From positions 1 to 36,926 of the forward strand of contig DYQK01000023.1 in assembly GCA_020719385.1 (NCBI GenBank): a stretch of DNA of 36,926 bases, written 5' to 3'. The notes beneath the pieces were generated by a model that saw only the letters and a program-made list of their open reading frames with translations, ran no database searches and was not told the DNA's origin. Below are positions 23,789 to 31,922 of this stretch, piece by piece. Position numbers and translations under genes: made by a program. Position 1 is the first letter of the stretch; every line of letters starts with the position of its first letter. This DNA is from Rikenella microfusus (GTDB lineage Bacteria > Bacteroidota > Bacteroidia > Bacteroidales > DYQK01).

Positions 23789-24797
23789 AGTATAACGTAT
23801 TTACAAAATTTTCTTCGTCAAGATAAGAATATTTTGAGTAAATTTCGTCGAGAGTTTGCAATATTTCTGTCGGATTCATTGAGGTAACTAACCGCAGCCG
23901 TATATCTTTGGAGTTCGGTAAACCTTTGAAATAATTTGAGAGATGTGTTCGCATTTCGAAAATTCCGCGTGGAAGTCCTTTCCATTGCAGAGATTGCGTG
24001 AAATGTTCCTTTGCCATTTCTACTTTTTCTCTCAAAGAAATTGGGTCGCAAAAATTTCCTGTATCTAAGAAATGTCGAATTTCGCGAAAAATATAAGGAC
24101 GACCAATAGCCCCGCGACCAATCATTATTCCATCAACATTGTGCTGTTGAAACATTTTTTTCGCTTTTATTCCATCAGTAATATCGCCATTTCCGATAAT
24201 TGGGATGAACATTTTAGGGTTATTTTTCACTTTTCCTATCAAGGTCCAATCTGCTTCGCCTTTGTAAAGTTGATTTCTCGTTCTTCCGTGAATTGTAAGT
24301 GCTTGAATACCAACGTCTTGCAGTCGTTCGGCGATTTCAACGATATTTTTAGTTTCCTCATCCCATCCGAGACGCGTTTTAACGGTGACAGGAATATTGA
24401 CCGCCCTCACAATGGCGGCAGTCATTTCTATCATTTTTGGAATATCTCGCAACATTCCTGCTCCAGCACCTCGCATCGCAATTTTTTTGACGGGACAACC
24501 AAAGTTGATGTCAATAATGTCAGGATTTGTCTCTGCGGCAATTTTTGCCGATTCAACCATTACAGGAATTTGATGACCGTAAAGTTGTATTCCGATTGGT
24601 CGTTCTATCTCGTTGATAATCAATTTTTTAATACTTTTGTCAATATTCCGAATCAACGCTTCGGAGGGAACAAATTCAGTAAACATTAAATTTGCTCCAT
24701 ATTTTTTACACATAAAACGAAAAGATGGGTCAGTAACATCTTCCATCGGGGCAAGAATTAAGGGATATTCTCCCAAATCTAAGTTAGCAATTTTCAT
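23787..24797 (-). CDS. dusB: tRNA-dihydrouridine synthase
   Basis: 336-residue FMN enzyme that reduces uridine in the D-loop of tRNA. The TIM barrel opens with YPLILAPMEDVTDPSFRFMC and contains QLYGHQ, DINFGCPVKKIAMRGAGAG with catalytic C101, VTVKTRLGWD, then TIHGRTRNQLYKGEADW and GNGDITDG, followed by DGIMIGRGAIGRPYIFREI. These match DusB. The C-terminal helical RNA-recognition domain contains EMRTHLSNYFKGLP. The start at 24797 is supported by a TACTTTTG box 45 bases upstream. It is monocistronic. Confidence 0.93.
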   Translation of the reverse strand: MKIANLDLGEYPLILAPMEDVTDPSFRFMCKKYGANLMFTEFVPSEALIRNIDKSIKKLIINEIERPIGIQLYGHQIPVMVESAKIAAETNPDIIDINFGCPVKKIAMRGAGAGMLRDIPKMIEMTAAIVRAVNIPVTVKTRLGWDEETKNIVEIAERLQDVGIQALTIHGRTRNQLYKGEADWTLIGKVKNNPKMFIPIIGNGDITDGIKAKKMFQQHNVDGIMIGRGAIGRPYIFREIRHFLDTGNFCDPISLREKVEMAKEHFTQSLQWKGLPRGIFEMRTHLSNYFKGLPNSKDIRLRLVTSMNPTEILQTLDEIYSKYSYLDEENFVNTLY

Positions 24798-24841
24798 AAA
24801 ATTAATTTTTAGTTTTTATTTGTGAGAAAATAAATTAAAGG

Positions 24842-24849
24842 CAAAAGTA
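24842..24849 (-). promoter_or_regulatory. Bacteroidota -7 box for dus
   Basis: The minus strand reads TACTTTTG. No clear TTTG upstream element; leader about 45 bases. Confidence 0.45.
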
Positions 24850-24889
24850 AAAAATTTTATGAAGTTTGTGAAAAAATATTTAGAATTTT

Positions 24890-24919
24890 TTTGTTTTTCT
24901 CAAAAAAATGTTAACTTTG
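24890..24919 (+). promoter_or_regulatory. Bacteroidota promoter of the sensor/phosphatase gene
   Basis: TTTG at 24890-24893, an 18-base spacer, then TAACTTTG at 24912-24919. A 125-base A/T-rich leader follows to the ATG at 25045, with no other clear signal. Confidence 0.6.
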
Positions 24920-25044
24920 TAAAAGTTTCTTGATATGAAAAATGTATTTTCGAAAATATTAAGAATTTTAAATAAAAATTAACTTTTTATCAAATTTTCT
25001 TTACAAAACAAGGAATTTTGATAGATATGAAATGAAGATTTTTT

Positions 25045-27633
25045 ATGAAAACGAGATTTTTAATTCTTTTTGTCGTTTTCTATTCGACAATATTCAACCT
25101 TTTTGGGCAAAAAGATTTAGGTTGCCCGTTTATAAAAAATTATCCCCCAAAAAGTTACAACGGTAGTACGCAAAATTGGGTGATGATACAAGATTCTCGC
25201 GGCGTGATTTATGTCGGGAATACAATTTTTTTGATGGAGTTTGACGGGATAAATTGGAAGAAATATCCAACACCAAATAATTCTGCAGTGCGTAGTTTAG
25301 ATTTAGACAAAAATGGCAGACTTTACATCGGAGCAACTCGCGAGTTTGGGTATCTTTCCTCTGATTCGACAGGCGATGGCACTTATGTTTCGCTGATTCC
25401 AAAGTTGAAAAAAGAAGAGCAAGAGTTTAACGAGATTCATAAGGTTATCTGCACCGAGCAAGGTGTTTATTTCATCTCGATAAATAAAATTTTTTATTAT
25501 CATTCCGACAGTATTTCGGTGATAAAAACGGCAATTATTCCGCGTGTTGGCGAAAGTTTGTACGAAAATGCGTTTATTACGACCAAGCAAAATGGTATTT
25601 GTCGTTTAAAAGGGACAAAACTTGAGCCGCTTCCTGCTACGAAAAAATTTGACAATTCTTTTGGGCGAATACTTTTGTTGCCCTACGAGAATCAACGAAT
25701 TTTGATAATTACAGAAAACAAAGGTTTTTTTCTGTATAATTTGAATCCTTTTTCTGTTGGGACTTTCGGGATTTTCGATTTTTCAAAAGCTGCGAGTTCT
25801 GAGTTACTTACTGAATTTGATAGCGAAGCGGCAGAATATGCGGCAAGACACAAAATTTATTGTGCCACACAAATAGATTCCTCGCAATACGCACTCGGCA
25901 CACAAACAGGCGGAATTGTAATTATGAATAAATATGGGAAAATTCTGCAAATCATTAACAAAAATCGTGGTTTGATGAATAATTTGATTATCAGTTTGAT
26001 GGTTGACAAAAGTGGTAATCTTTGGGCAGGAAATTCGGGGATTTCTCATATCGAGATTAGTAATCCGACCACATTTTTCAATGAAAATTCGGGAGTAAAT
26101 GGTTCAACTTATACGTTTATTCGTTACAAAGATAAAATTTACACAGGCACTTCTCACGGGCTTTTTTACCTTCCGCCATATAAATTGAATCTCAATAATG
26201 ATAAAAATCATTTTCTTTCGCTGCAAAATTATACAAAAGTTTCTCGTACTTTGAAAAACTTAAATAATCATTTATTGGTTTCGACTAACGAGGGACTTTA
26301 TCAAATTGTTGATACTTCGTTTGCGAAGTTTTGGAAGGGAATGGTTATAAATAGTACGTTTATCGAACCCTCAACTATTTTTTCTGATTTATGTTATTTT
26401 GGGAATTTTGAGCGTTTCGGTTTTTTCGAGCCGAAATATTTAGATTCAAAACCTGACGGGAAAATGGAAATTACAGAAAAATATATTTGTAAAGATTTTA
26501 CAGGAAATTTTGATGATATTTTGGAGGATAAAAATAGCGTTTGGGTGACGACAATGGTGACAGGCATTCATAAATTAAATTTTTTGGACAAAAATGATTG
26601 TTCGAAATATCAACATTTTCATTATGACACTCTAAACGGTCTCAAAACGCAATTTTACAATATGATTTATCGAGACGGCGAGACGGTACATTTCTCTAAT
26701 GCGGCAGGGAATTTTCTCATCAAAGATAAAAATGTTCCCGATTCGGCAATTCAGTTTGTGCCAGATACGGTTTTAGGAAAAGAACTTATAGGAATCCGCG
26801 GGCGTTACCGCGATTCTAAAAATCAAATGTGGATTTTTTATGGAAAAGGACCCGCAAAATTTTCTCGATTAAACGATGGGAAAATTTTTATTGATACAAT
26901 TCCTTTTCGGAAAATGCTTGAAATTGCAACGGTTTTCGATATGTTTCCTGATAGTCAATTGCTTTGGTTCATGTCTAATGCGGGACTTTTTCGTTTTGAT
27001 ACGGAAAAGAGAAAAGATTTTTTGCAAAGTTATAATTGTTTAATTCGAAAAGTTGAGGTAGGAAAAAATCGAGAAATTTTTTCAGGAATATATTATGACG
27101 ACAAAACTTGGAATCAAAACACTAAGACTTTCGATATATCTGTTCCCAAACAGCCTGAAAATTTGATTCCGAAAATTAATCATTCCGAAAATACTATTCG
27201 ATTCAATTTTGCGGCTTTGTATTTCGAAAACGAAGTTCCTTTGCAATATCAACACATTCTCGAAGGTTTTGACAAGGAATGGAGCGTTTGGTCAACAGAG
27301 ACAAAAGCGGTTTACACAAATCTTTTCGAGGGGAGATATAAATTTCGCGTGAAGGCGAGAAATATTTATGGAATCGAAAGTTTTGAAGCGGTTTATGAGT
27401 TTCACATTTCGCCGCCTTGGTATCGCACAATTTTTGCGTATCTCGTTTATTTTCTGCTTTTGGCAGCACTTTTTTACATCGGAATTCGACTTTATGCCCG
27501 AAGGTTAGAACAAGCGAATATTCGTCTTGAGAAAATTGTTCAAGAACGTACAGCCGAAATTCGAAAACAAAATAACGAAATTTTGCATCAAAATGCTCAA
27601 ATCTCGCAGCAAAAAGAGGAAATTCAGGCATAA
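25045..27633 (+). CDS. Sensor protein with beta-propeller, Y_Y_Y domain and membrane helix (N-terminal part of an interrupted gene)
   Basis: 862 residues to a TAA stop. An N-terminal signal peptide (MKTRFLILFVVFYSTIFNLF) leads into a two-component-regulator propeller (repeats with IQDSRGVIYVGN, LDKNGRLYIGATR and VDKSGNLWAGNSG). A Y_Y_Y domain follows at about residues 712-780 (FNFAALYFENEVPLQYQHIL, then EGFDKEWSVWS). A transmembrane helix lies near 796-818 (IFAYLVYFLLLAALFYIGIR), then a coiled coil (VQERTAEIRKQNNEILHQNA). The stop falls in this coiled coil, and the same frame continues past it into a PAS and SpoIIE phosphatase (27664-28956). It therefore reads as the periplasmic sensor half of a single 1303-residue protein, split by a nonsense codon. 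Confidence 0.85.
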   Translation: MKTRFLILFVVFYSTIFNLFGQKDLGCPFIKNYPPKSYNGSTQNWVMIQDSRGVIYVGNTIFLMEFDGINWKKYPTPNNSAVRSLDLDKNGRLYIGATREFGYLSSDSTGDGTYVSLIPKLKKEEQEFNEIHKVICTEQGVYFISINKIFYYHSDSISVIKTAIIPRVGESLYENAFITTKQNGICRLKGTKLEPLPATKKFDNSFGRILLLPYENQRILIITENKGFFLYNLNPFSVGTFGIFDFSKAASSELLTEFDSEAAEYAARHKIYCATQIDSSQYALGTQTGGIVIMNKYGKILQIINKNRGLMNNLIISLMVDKSGNLWAGNSGISHIEISNPTTFFNENSGVNGSTYTFIRYKDKIYTGTSHGLFYLPPYKLNLNNDKNHFLSLQNYTKVSRTLKNLNNHLLVSTNEGLYQIVDTSFAKFWKGMVINSTFIEPSTIFSDLCYFGNFERFGFFEPKYLDSKPDGKMEITEKYICKDFTGNFDDILEDKNSVWVTTMVTGIHKLNFLDKNDCSKYQHFHYDTLNGLKTQFYNMIYRDGETVHFSNAAGNFLIKDKNVPDSAIQFVPDTVLGKELIGIRGRYRDSKNQMWIFYGKGPAKFSRLNDGKIFIDTIPFRKMLEIATVFDMFPDSQLLWFMSNAGLFRFDTEKRKDFLQSYNCLIRKVEVGKNREIFSGIYYDDKTWNQNTKTFDISVPKQPENLIPKINHSENTIRFNFAALYFENEVPLQYQHILEGFDKEWSVWSTETKAVYTNLFEGRYKFRVKARNIYGIESFEAVYEFHISPPWYRTIFAYLVYFLLLAALFYIGIRLYARRLEQANIRLEKIVQERTAEIRKQNNEILHQNAQISQQKEEIQA
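27631..27633 (+). other. In-frame TAA interrupting the sensor/phosphatase gene
   Basis: The frame reads EIQA-stop-ADQLELKNVELEKLSI. Both sides belong to one continuous coiled coil and are in the same frame. A C-to-T change in CAA (Gln) would create this TAA, the simplest explanation. No ATG follows it closely; the first in-frame start-like codon is a TTG at 27664. Confidence 0.75.
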
Positions 27634-27663
27634 GCCGACCAATTAGAGTTAAAAAATGTAGAA

Positions 27664-28956
27664 TTGGAAAAATTGTCCATCGTTGCGAGTGAAACAGATA
27701 ATATTGTTTTTATTTTCGACAAAGATGGAAATCTCGAATGGTTTAATCCTGCTTTCACAAGACTTTACGGCTATACTTTCGAGGAATTTCTCTTGCTGAA
27801 GAAAAGTAAAAATCTCAACGAATTGAGTACGAACAGAAATATTCACGACCTTCTCGAAATTTGTATAACCGAAGGAAAAACGGTTGTTTACGAATCAGAA
27901 AATATTACGAAAAACGGCGAAAAAGTGTGGGTTCAAACTACATTAACGCCGATGTTAGACATTGATAATTCGGTGAGAAAACTCATCGCCATTGATTCTG
28001 ACATAACAAAAATTAAGCAACAGGAACAAGAAATTTTACAGCAAAGCGAGGAAATTACCGCACAAAGAGATGCACTTGAATTGCAGAATCAGGAAATTTT
28101 GCAACAAAGCGAGGAAATTGCCGCACAAAGAGACGCCCTGGAATTGCAGAATCAAGAAATTGTGAAGCAAAGCGAACATATCGAAATGCAGAATCAAAAT
28201 ATCAAAGCGAGTATTCGTTACGCACTCACGATTCAAAAAGCGTTTTTGCCTCGCGAGGACGATTTAAAACATTTGGGCGAACATTTTATTCTCTATAAAC
28301 CCAAAGACATCGTTAGCGGCGACTTTTATTGGATGTCAATTGTCGAAAAAACAATTTTTATTGCCGCCGTAGACTGCACAGGACACGGCGTTCCTGGAGC
28401 GTTTATGTCAATGGTCGGAAACCGATTATTGAACGAAATTGTCAATGAAAAACACATTTTTATTCCTTCAGAAATTCTCACAGAATTAAATGCAGGAATT
28501 TACAAAGTTTTGCGTCAAGACCAAAGCGACAATAATGACGGAATGGATTTATGTTTGTGCAAAATGGAAAAATTCGAAAACGAAACAAAAATCACTTTTT
28601 GCGGAGCAAGAAGACCCATTTTTTATTATTCGAAAAACTGTTCAGAACTTCAAACGTTAAAATCAGACAGAAAATCAATAGGAGGAAGTCAAGCAAGAAG
28701 TGAAAAAACCATTTTCAGCAACCAAGAAATTATCTTGACAAAAGGAGATGTCTTATATCTCTCAACAGACGGCTACTCCGACCAAAACGACAAGGACAGA
28801 AAACGAATGGGAACACTTTTTTTCACAGAATTATTGTATAAAATTGCAATATTATCTGCCGCCGAGCAAAGAGAAATCTTGGAAAAAGAACTCGCCCGTT
28901 TTCAAGGCAACGAAGAACAACGAGACGATATTACCGTCATCGGAATCAAAATTTAA
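27664..28956 (+). CDS. PAS-SpoIIE phosphatase part of the interrupted sensor gene
   Basis: 430 residues from a TTG, in frame with the upstream half. It starts with a PAS domain (ASETDNIVFIFDKDGNLEWF, then NPAFTRLYGYTFEEF) ending in VQTTLTPMLDIDN. A coiled coil made of 63-bp repeats follows. The C-terminal PP2C-like SpoIIE domain has IVSGDFYWMS, AAVDCTGHGVPGAFMSMVGN, LYLSTDGYSDQ and QRDDITVIGI, keeping the metal-binding aspartates. Such phosphatases usually act on anti-sigma antagonists or similar partners. It has no good ribosome site of its own, so it may not be made unless the stop is read through; alternatively the TAA is a sequencing error. Confidence 0.75.
   Translation: MEKLSIVASETDNIVFIFDKDGNLEWFNPAFTRLYGYTFEEFLLLKKSKNLNELSTNRNIHDLLEICITEGKTVVYESENITKNGEKVWVQTTLTPMLDIDNSVRKLIAIDSDITKIKQQEQEILQQSEEITAQRDALELQNQEILQQSEEIAAQRDALELQNQEIVKQSEHIEMQNQNIKASIRYALTIQKAFLPREDDLKHLGEHFILYKPKDIVSGDFYWMSIVEKTIFIAAVDCTGHGVPGAFMSMVGNRLLNEIVNEKHIFIPSEILTELNAGIYKVLRQDQSDNNDGMDLCLCKMEKFENETKITFCGARRPIFYYSKNCSELQTLKSDRKSIGGSQARSEKTIFSNQEIILTKGDVLYLSTDGYSDQNDKDRKRMGTLFFTELLYKIAILSAAEQREILEKELARFQGNEEQRDDITVIGIKI
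28030..28155 (+). repeat. 63-bp tandem repeat in the coiled coil
   Basis: Two near-identical 63-base units (28030-28092 and 28093-28155) encode a 21-residue heptad block (EILQQSEEI, then A/T-AQRDALELQNQ); a decayed third unit follows. It acts as a signalling linker of adjustable length. Confidence 0.8.
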
Positions 28957-29007
28957 TTTGCAAAAAAATTATTTTCTTTTGTAAAGTTTGTTTCGCAAAA
29001 ATCTTAT

Positions 29008-29043
29008 AATTCAGGAGAGAAATAAAAATTTCTCTCCTGAATT
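29008..29043. terminator. Strong hairpin between convergent genes
   Basis: Perfect 16-bp inverted repeat (29008-29023 / 29028-29043) with an AAAA loop, between the phosphatase end and the minus-strand glycosyltransferase end. No long T-run, so termination strength is uncertain, but position and stem suggest a bidirectional terminator. Confidence 0.7.
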
Positions 29044-29066
29044 AATTTCATCATCTACAATTTTTT

Positions 29067-30437
29067 TCACAAAAATTCCGTTAAAGGCAAAAAACTTTTT
29101 TGAAAAATAGTTTTATCTGCCACCAAATTTAACATTTGATTTGAGGAACAAAACGCAACCCCAATTCCACAATCTTTTATCATACAAATATCATTTTCAT
29201 TATCGCCGACTGCAATAATATTTTTGACATCAATATTATACCTTCGTGCCACTTCTCGCATTGCGTTTGCTTTACAAAAATCGTGGTTACACAAACTCTC
29301 TTTTGTGCGAATAAAAACTGACGGCACTTTAACTTCTCCTGTTGCAACGCTTTGCGAAAATTCCAATTCATTGGCAATGGAAAAATCTAAACGAAATTTG
29401 TTAACCAAATGATTCGTTACACAGTCATAACTGTCGCTAATTATTCCACAAATAAAACCGTTTTTCTTGAACGCAGCAACCACTTTTTCAAAATCATCAA
29501 CAACAGGAATCGTATCAACAACTTCTAAAAGTTGTCGAATGTTTAAACTTTTCAATAACTTCGCTATAAGTTTTGTGCGCGTGTAAGGATTACTATTTTC
29601 TGAAATAATTCCGACCAGTTTATCTGTAAATTGAAATTTTATCGCTAATGCCATTATGAAACTGTTATGGAGAATTGTGTTGTCCATATCAAAAATCAAC
29701 ATTTTCCGAAGTCCCACTAAACTTTCTTTAATTGCAAAATCCATTTGGTCGCGAATCAAAGAGATATTTTCAAGTACTTCGAGATTTGTTTGTTGAACGA
29801 AGGCTGCTCTTTTCAAAATGGCATTGGAAACTTCTTTCGACATTTTGCTTAATTGCTCCCAAGAGTGCATTCGATTCTCAATATGTCCGATATTGACCTC
29901 CACAATTCTTGCTTTTAAACGAAACATATCCAAGAGAAGTCCGATATCAACGCCATAATCATTTTCGAAAGTTACTTTTTCGAAAAAACTTTTCCTCCCT
30001 GCTATCATTCCGCTCAAAGGTTGAGTGAAATGTGAAAGGGCAGGAAATAAAATACTCAATAACGGTTTTGCCACTAATTCTGTGACGCGCCCCGCCTGCC
30101 GCGAAAAAAACGACTTTACGAAATCTGACTCATCTTTTACTATCGGAGAAACAAGAATGTCTATGATATTTTCAGGGTAAGTGATAATATCGGCGTCAAG
30201 ATAAACAATAATTTCGTTGTTTGCGAGCAGCATTCCATCACGCATCGAAGCACCTTTTCCTAATTTTGTGCTTGTATAAACTTTTACATTGGAAAATCTC
30301 GCATTCTCAATAGTGCTGTCAAGTGATTTGTCGTCAATAACAAGAATCTCGGTCACCAAAGAAGACGCACTTATCAACTGAATCACTTGCGAGATAGTAC
30401 TTTGCTCGTTCAAAGTAGGAATAATAACTGTAACCAT
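29067..30437 (-). CDS. Fused GT81-like glucosyl-3-phosphoglycerate synthase and HAD phosphatase
   Basis: 456 residues. Residues 1-230 are a GT-A glycosyltransferase: MVTVIIPTLNEQSTISQVIQ, EILVIDDKSLDST, a DxD at D81-D83 (YLDADII), then FVKSFFSRQAGRVTELVAKP, LLSILFPALSHFTQPLSGMI and DYGVDIGLLLDMF. This string matches GpgS, the glucosyl-3-phosphoglycerate synthase family, more closely than ordinary GT2 enzymes. Residues 245-456 are a HAD phosphatase: IFDMDNTILHN with D250 and D252, then ICGIISDSYD, and AVGDNENDICMI with D412 and D416, as in SerB-like HAD-IB enzymes. Together they could make glucosyl-3-phosphoglycerate and dephosphorylate it to glucosylglycerate, a compatible solute. It starts 9 bases after the DUF389 gene, forming an operon. 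The sugar donor and acceptor are inferred. Confidence 0.8.
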   Translation of the reverse strand: MVTVIIPTLNEQSTISQVIQLISASSLVTEILVIDDKSLDSTIENARFSNVKVYTSTKLGKGASMRDGMLLANNEIIVYLDADIITYPENIIDILVSPIVKDESDFVKSFFSRQAGRVTELVAKPLLSILFPALSHFTQPLSGMIAGRKSFFEKVTFENDYGVDIGLLLDMFRLKARIVEVNIGHIENRMHSWEQLSKMSKEVSNAILKRAAFVQQTNLEVLENISLIRDQMDFAIKESLVGLRKMLIFDMDNTILHNSFIMALAIKFQFTDKLVGIISENSNPYTRTKLIAKLLKSLNIRQLLEVVDTIPVVDDFEKVVAAFKKNGFICGIISDSYDCVTNHLVNKFRLDFSIANELEFSQSVATGEVKVPSVFIRTKESLCNHDFCKANAMREVARRYNIDVKNIIAVGDNENDICMIKDCGIGVAFCSSNQMLNLVADKTIFQKSFLPLTEFL

Positions 30438-30446
30438 CGTTAAATT

Positions 30447-31799
30447 TTATTCGTTAATAATTTTAATCTTTTCAAAATTGAGTCTTTTCTGCAAAAATCT
30501 TTTCAAAATAAGATTTTCCGAAGGAATAAGTCGTGCAGATAAGTAAATTAAAAGAATAGTATCTGTTTTTTGCTCAGAAATATTATAAACATACGTTTTT
30601 TGAACACTAAACTTTTTTATTCTTGGGTTTATTGCGTTCACCTCTTCAGAAATCTCCTTGACAGGATAAAAATTCGATTTTAATTGCACCACTTCATTTT
30701 CTAAAAGTTTGATTTTCTCATCTTTATTTTTCAACGCAAGTTCATTTTTTTGATAAATCTCCTCAATTATCCCGCTTTTGATTTGACTCATATCAATTTG
30801 TGCTAAATTTTCGACACCTTGCTTAACAATTAACTTCGTTTTTAAAAGAGAATAATCCGCCATTTTCTTTTCAATTTGTGAAATAACATTGCTGTCTAAC
30901 GATAAACCCGTCAAAATCAACTCAATACGACTTGTATCTCGAATTTCGAAAACGAGATTTTTATTTACAACCTGCGTTTTATCAAAATTAAACTCCTTGC
31001 TGATAAAAAGTTGTGCATTTTTCTCAAAAATGGTCTGTTCAATAATGAGATACGCAGAATAAATACTCGGCAAAACCGTGATAATAGTGATAAGATAAAT
31101 ATATCGCTTCACAATATTGGACTGATTTTTGTCAACATTTTGCTTAAACGGAAATTTTAAAAAACGCACCATTAAAAAAGTTGACAAACTTATCATTACT
31201 GCGTTGATGAAAAACAGATAAAAAGCACCCAAAAAATAATAAATATTTCCTGTTGCAAGTCCGAAGCCTGCGGTGCAAAGCGGCGGCATCAATGCAGTGG
31301 CAATTGCGACACCAGGAATGGCGTTGCCTTTTTCCTTTGTTGCACCAGCGACAATACCCGCTAAACCACCGAAAAGTGCAATTAAAACATCATAAATAGT
31401 TGGAGTAGTGCGGGCTAACAACTCAGACTGTGCCTCATTCAACGGACTAATCAAAAAATAAGTTGCGGAAGTTAGAACACTTATCACAACAGCAATCGAC
31501 AAGTTTTTAAACGAACGTTTTAAAAGTTCAAAATCATAAATACCAACACTCAAGCCTAAACCCATAATCGGTCCCATCAACGGAGAAATCAACATTGCCC
31601 CAATAATTACCGCCGTAGAATTCACATTCAACCCAACAGAAGCAACAAAAATTGCAAAAACAAGTGTCCAAATATTTATTCCCCTAAATTCGACACCTTT
31701 TTCGATAGATTTTATTGTCTCAAAATTATTTTCTTGCTCATTGCCGAGATTAAATCTATCTTTTAAAAACATTTTCACTGCAACAAAAATTCTGTTCAT
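30447..31799 (-). CDS. DUF389 (TIGR00341) family membrane protein
   Basis: 450 residues. A multi-pass membrane half is made of NIWTLVFAIFVASVGLNVNS, TAVIIGAMLISPLMGPIMGL and GIVAGATKEKGNAIPGVAIA, then TALMPPLCTAGFGLATGN, the DUF389 signature. Six or so membrane helices precede a long cytoplasmic or periplasmic alpha-beta part with a coiled coil (KNDEKIKLLENEVVQL-like) and the end LPLIYLSARLIPSENLIL-type strands. DUF389 function is unknown; some members are called putative transporters. The glycosyltransferase-HAD gene follows 9 bases later in the same operon, so a link with solute synthesis or release is possible. A TACTTTTG box lies upstream at 31823-31830. Confidence 0.88.
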   Translation of the reverse strand: MNRIFVAVKMFLKDRFNLGNEQENNFETIKSIEKGVEFRGINIWTLVFAIFVASVGLNVNSTAVIIGAMLISPLMGPIMGLGLSVGIYDFELLKRSFKNLSIAVVISVLTSATYFLISPLNEAQSELLARTTPTIYDVLIALFGGLAGIVAGATKEKGNAIPGVAIATALMPPLCTAGFGLATGNIYYFLGAFYLFFINAVMISLSTFLMVRFLKFPFKQNVDKNQSNIVKRYIYLITIITVLPSIYSAYLIIEQTIFEKNAQLFISKEFNFDKTQVVNKNLVFEIRDTSRIELILTGLSLDSNVISQIEKKMADYSLLKTKLIVKQGVENLAQIDMSQIKSGIIEEIYQKNELALKNKDEKIKLLENEVVQLKSNFYPVKEISEEVNAINPRIKKFSVQKTYVYNISEQKTDTILLIYLSARLIPSENLILKRFLQKRLNFEKIKIINE

Positions 31800-31822
31800 A
31801 TTTAAAATTAATTTTTAATTTA

Positions 31823-31830
31823 CAAAAGTA
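31823..31830 (-). promoter_or_regulatory. Bacteroidota -7 box for the DUF389/glycosyltransferase operon
   Basis: The minus strand reads TACTTTTG, 24 bases before the ATG at 31799; no clear -33 element. Confidence 0.45.
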
Positions 31831-31891
31831 AATAATTTTTGATATAAAAATAAATTTTTTGCGAAAAATTTCATTTTCTCAAAAAAATGTA

Positions 31892-31899
31892 TACTTTTG
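31892..31899 (+). promoter_or_regulatory. Bacteroidota -7 box for the WD40 gene
   Basis: TACTTTTG, 23 bases before the ATG at 31923. A start at 31887 would precede this box, so the later ATG is preferred. Confidence 0.5.
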
Positions 31900-31922
31900 T
31901 AAAGTTTATTTTACATAAATTT

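Noticed and set aside
24072-24689. 205-codon plus-strand open frame opposite dus
   Set aside because: It is antisense to a strongly conserved dihydrouridine synthase and encodes no recognisable domain; it reflects codon bias on the opposite strand.
24920-25044. Riboswitch in the 125-base leader of the sensor gene
   Set aside because: The leader is A/T-rich without a conserved aptamer pattern or clear expression platform.
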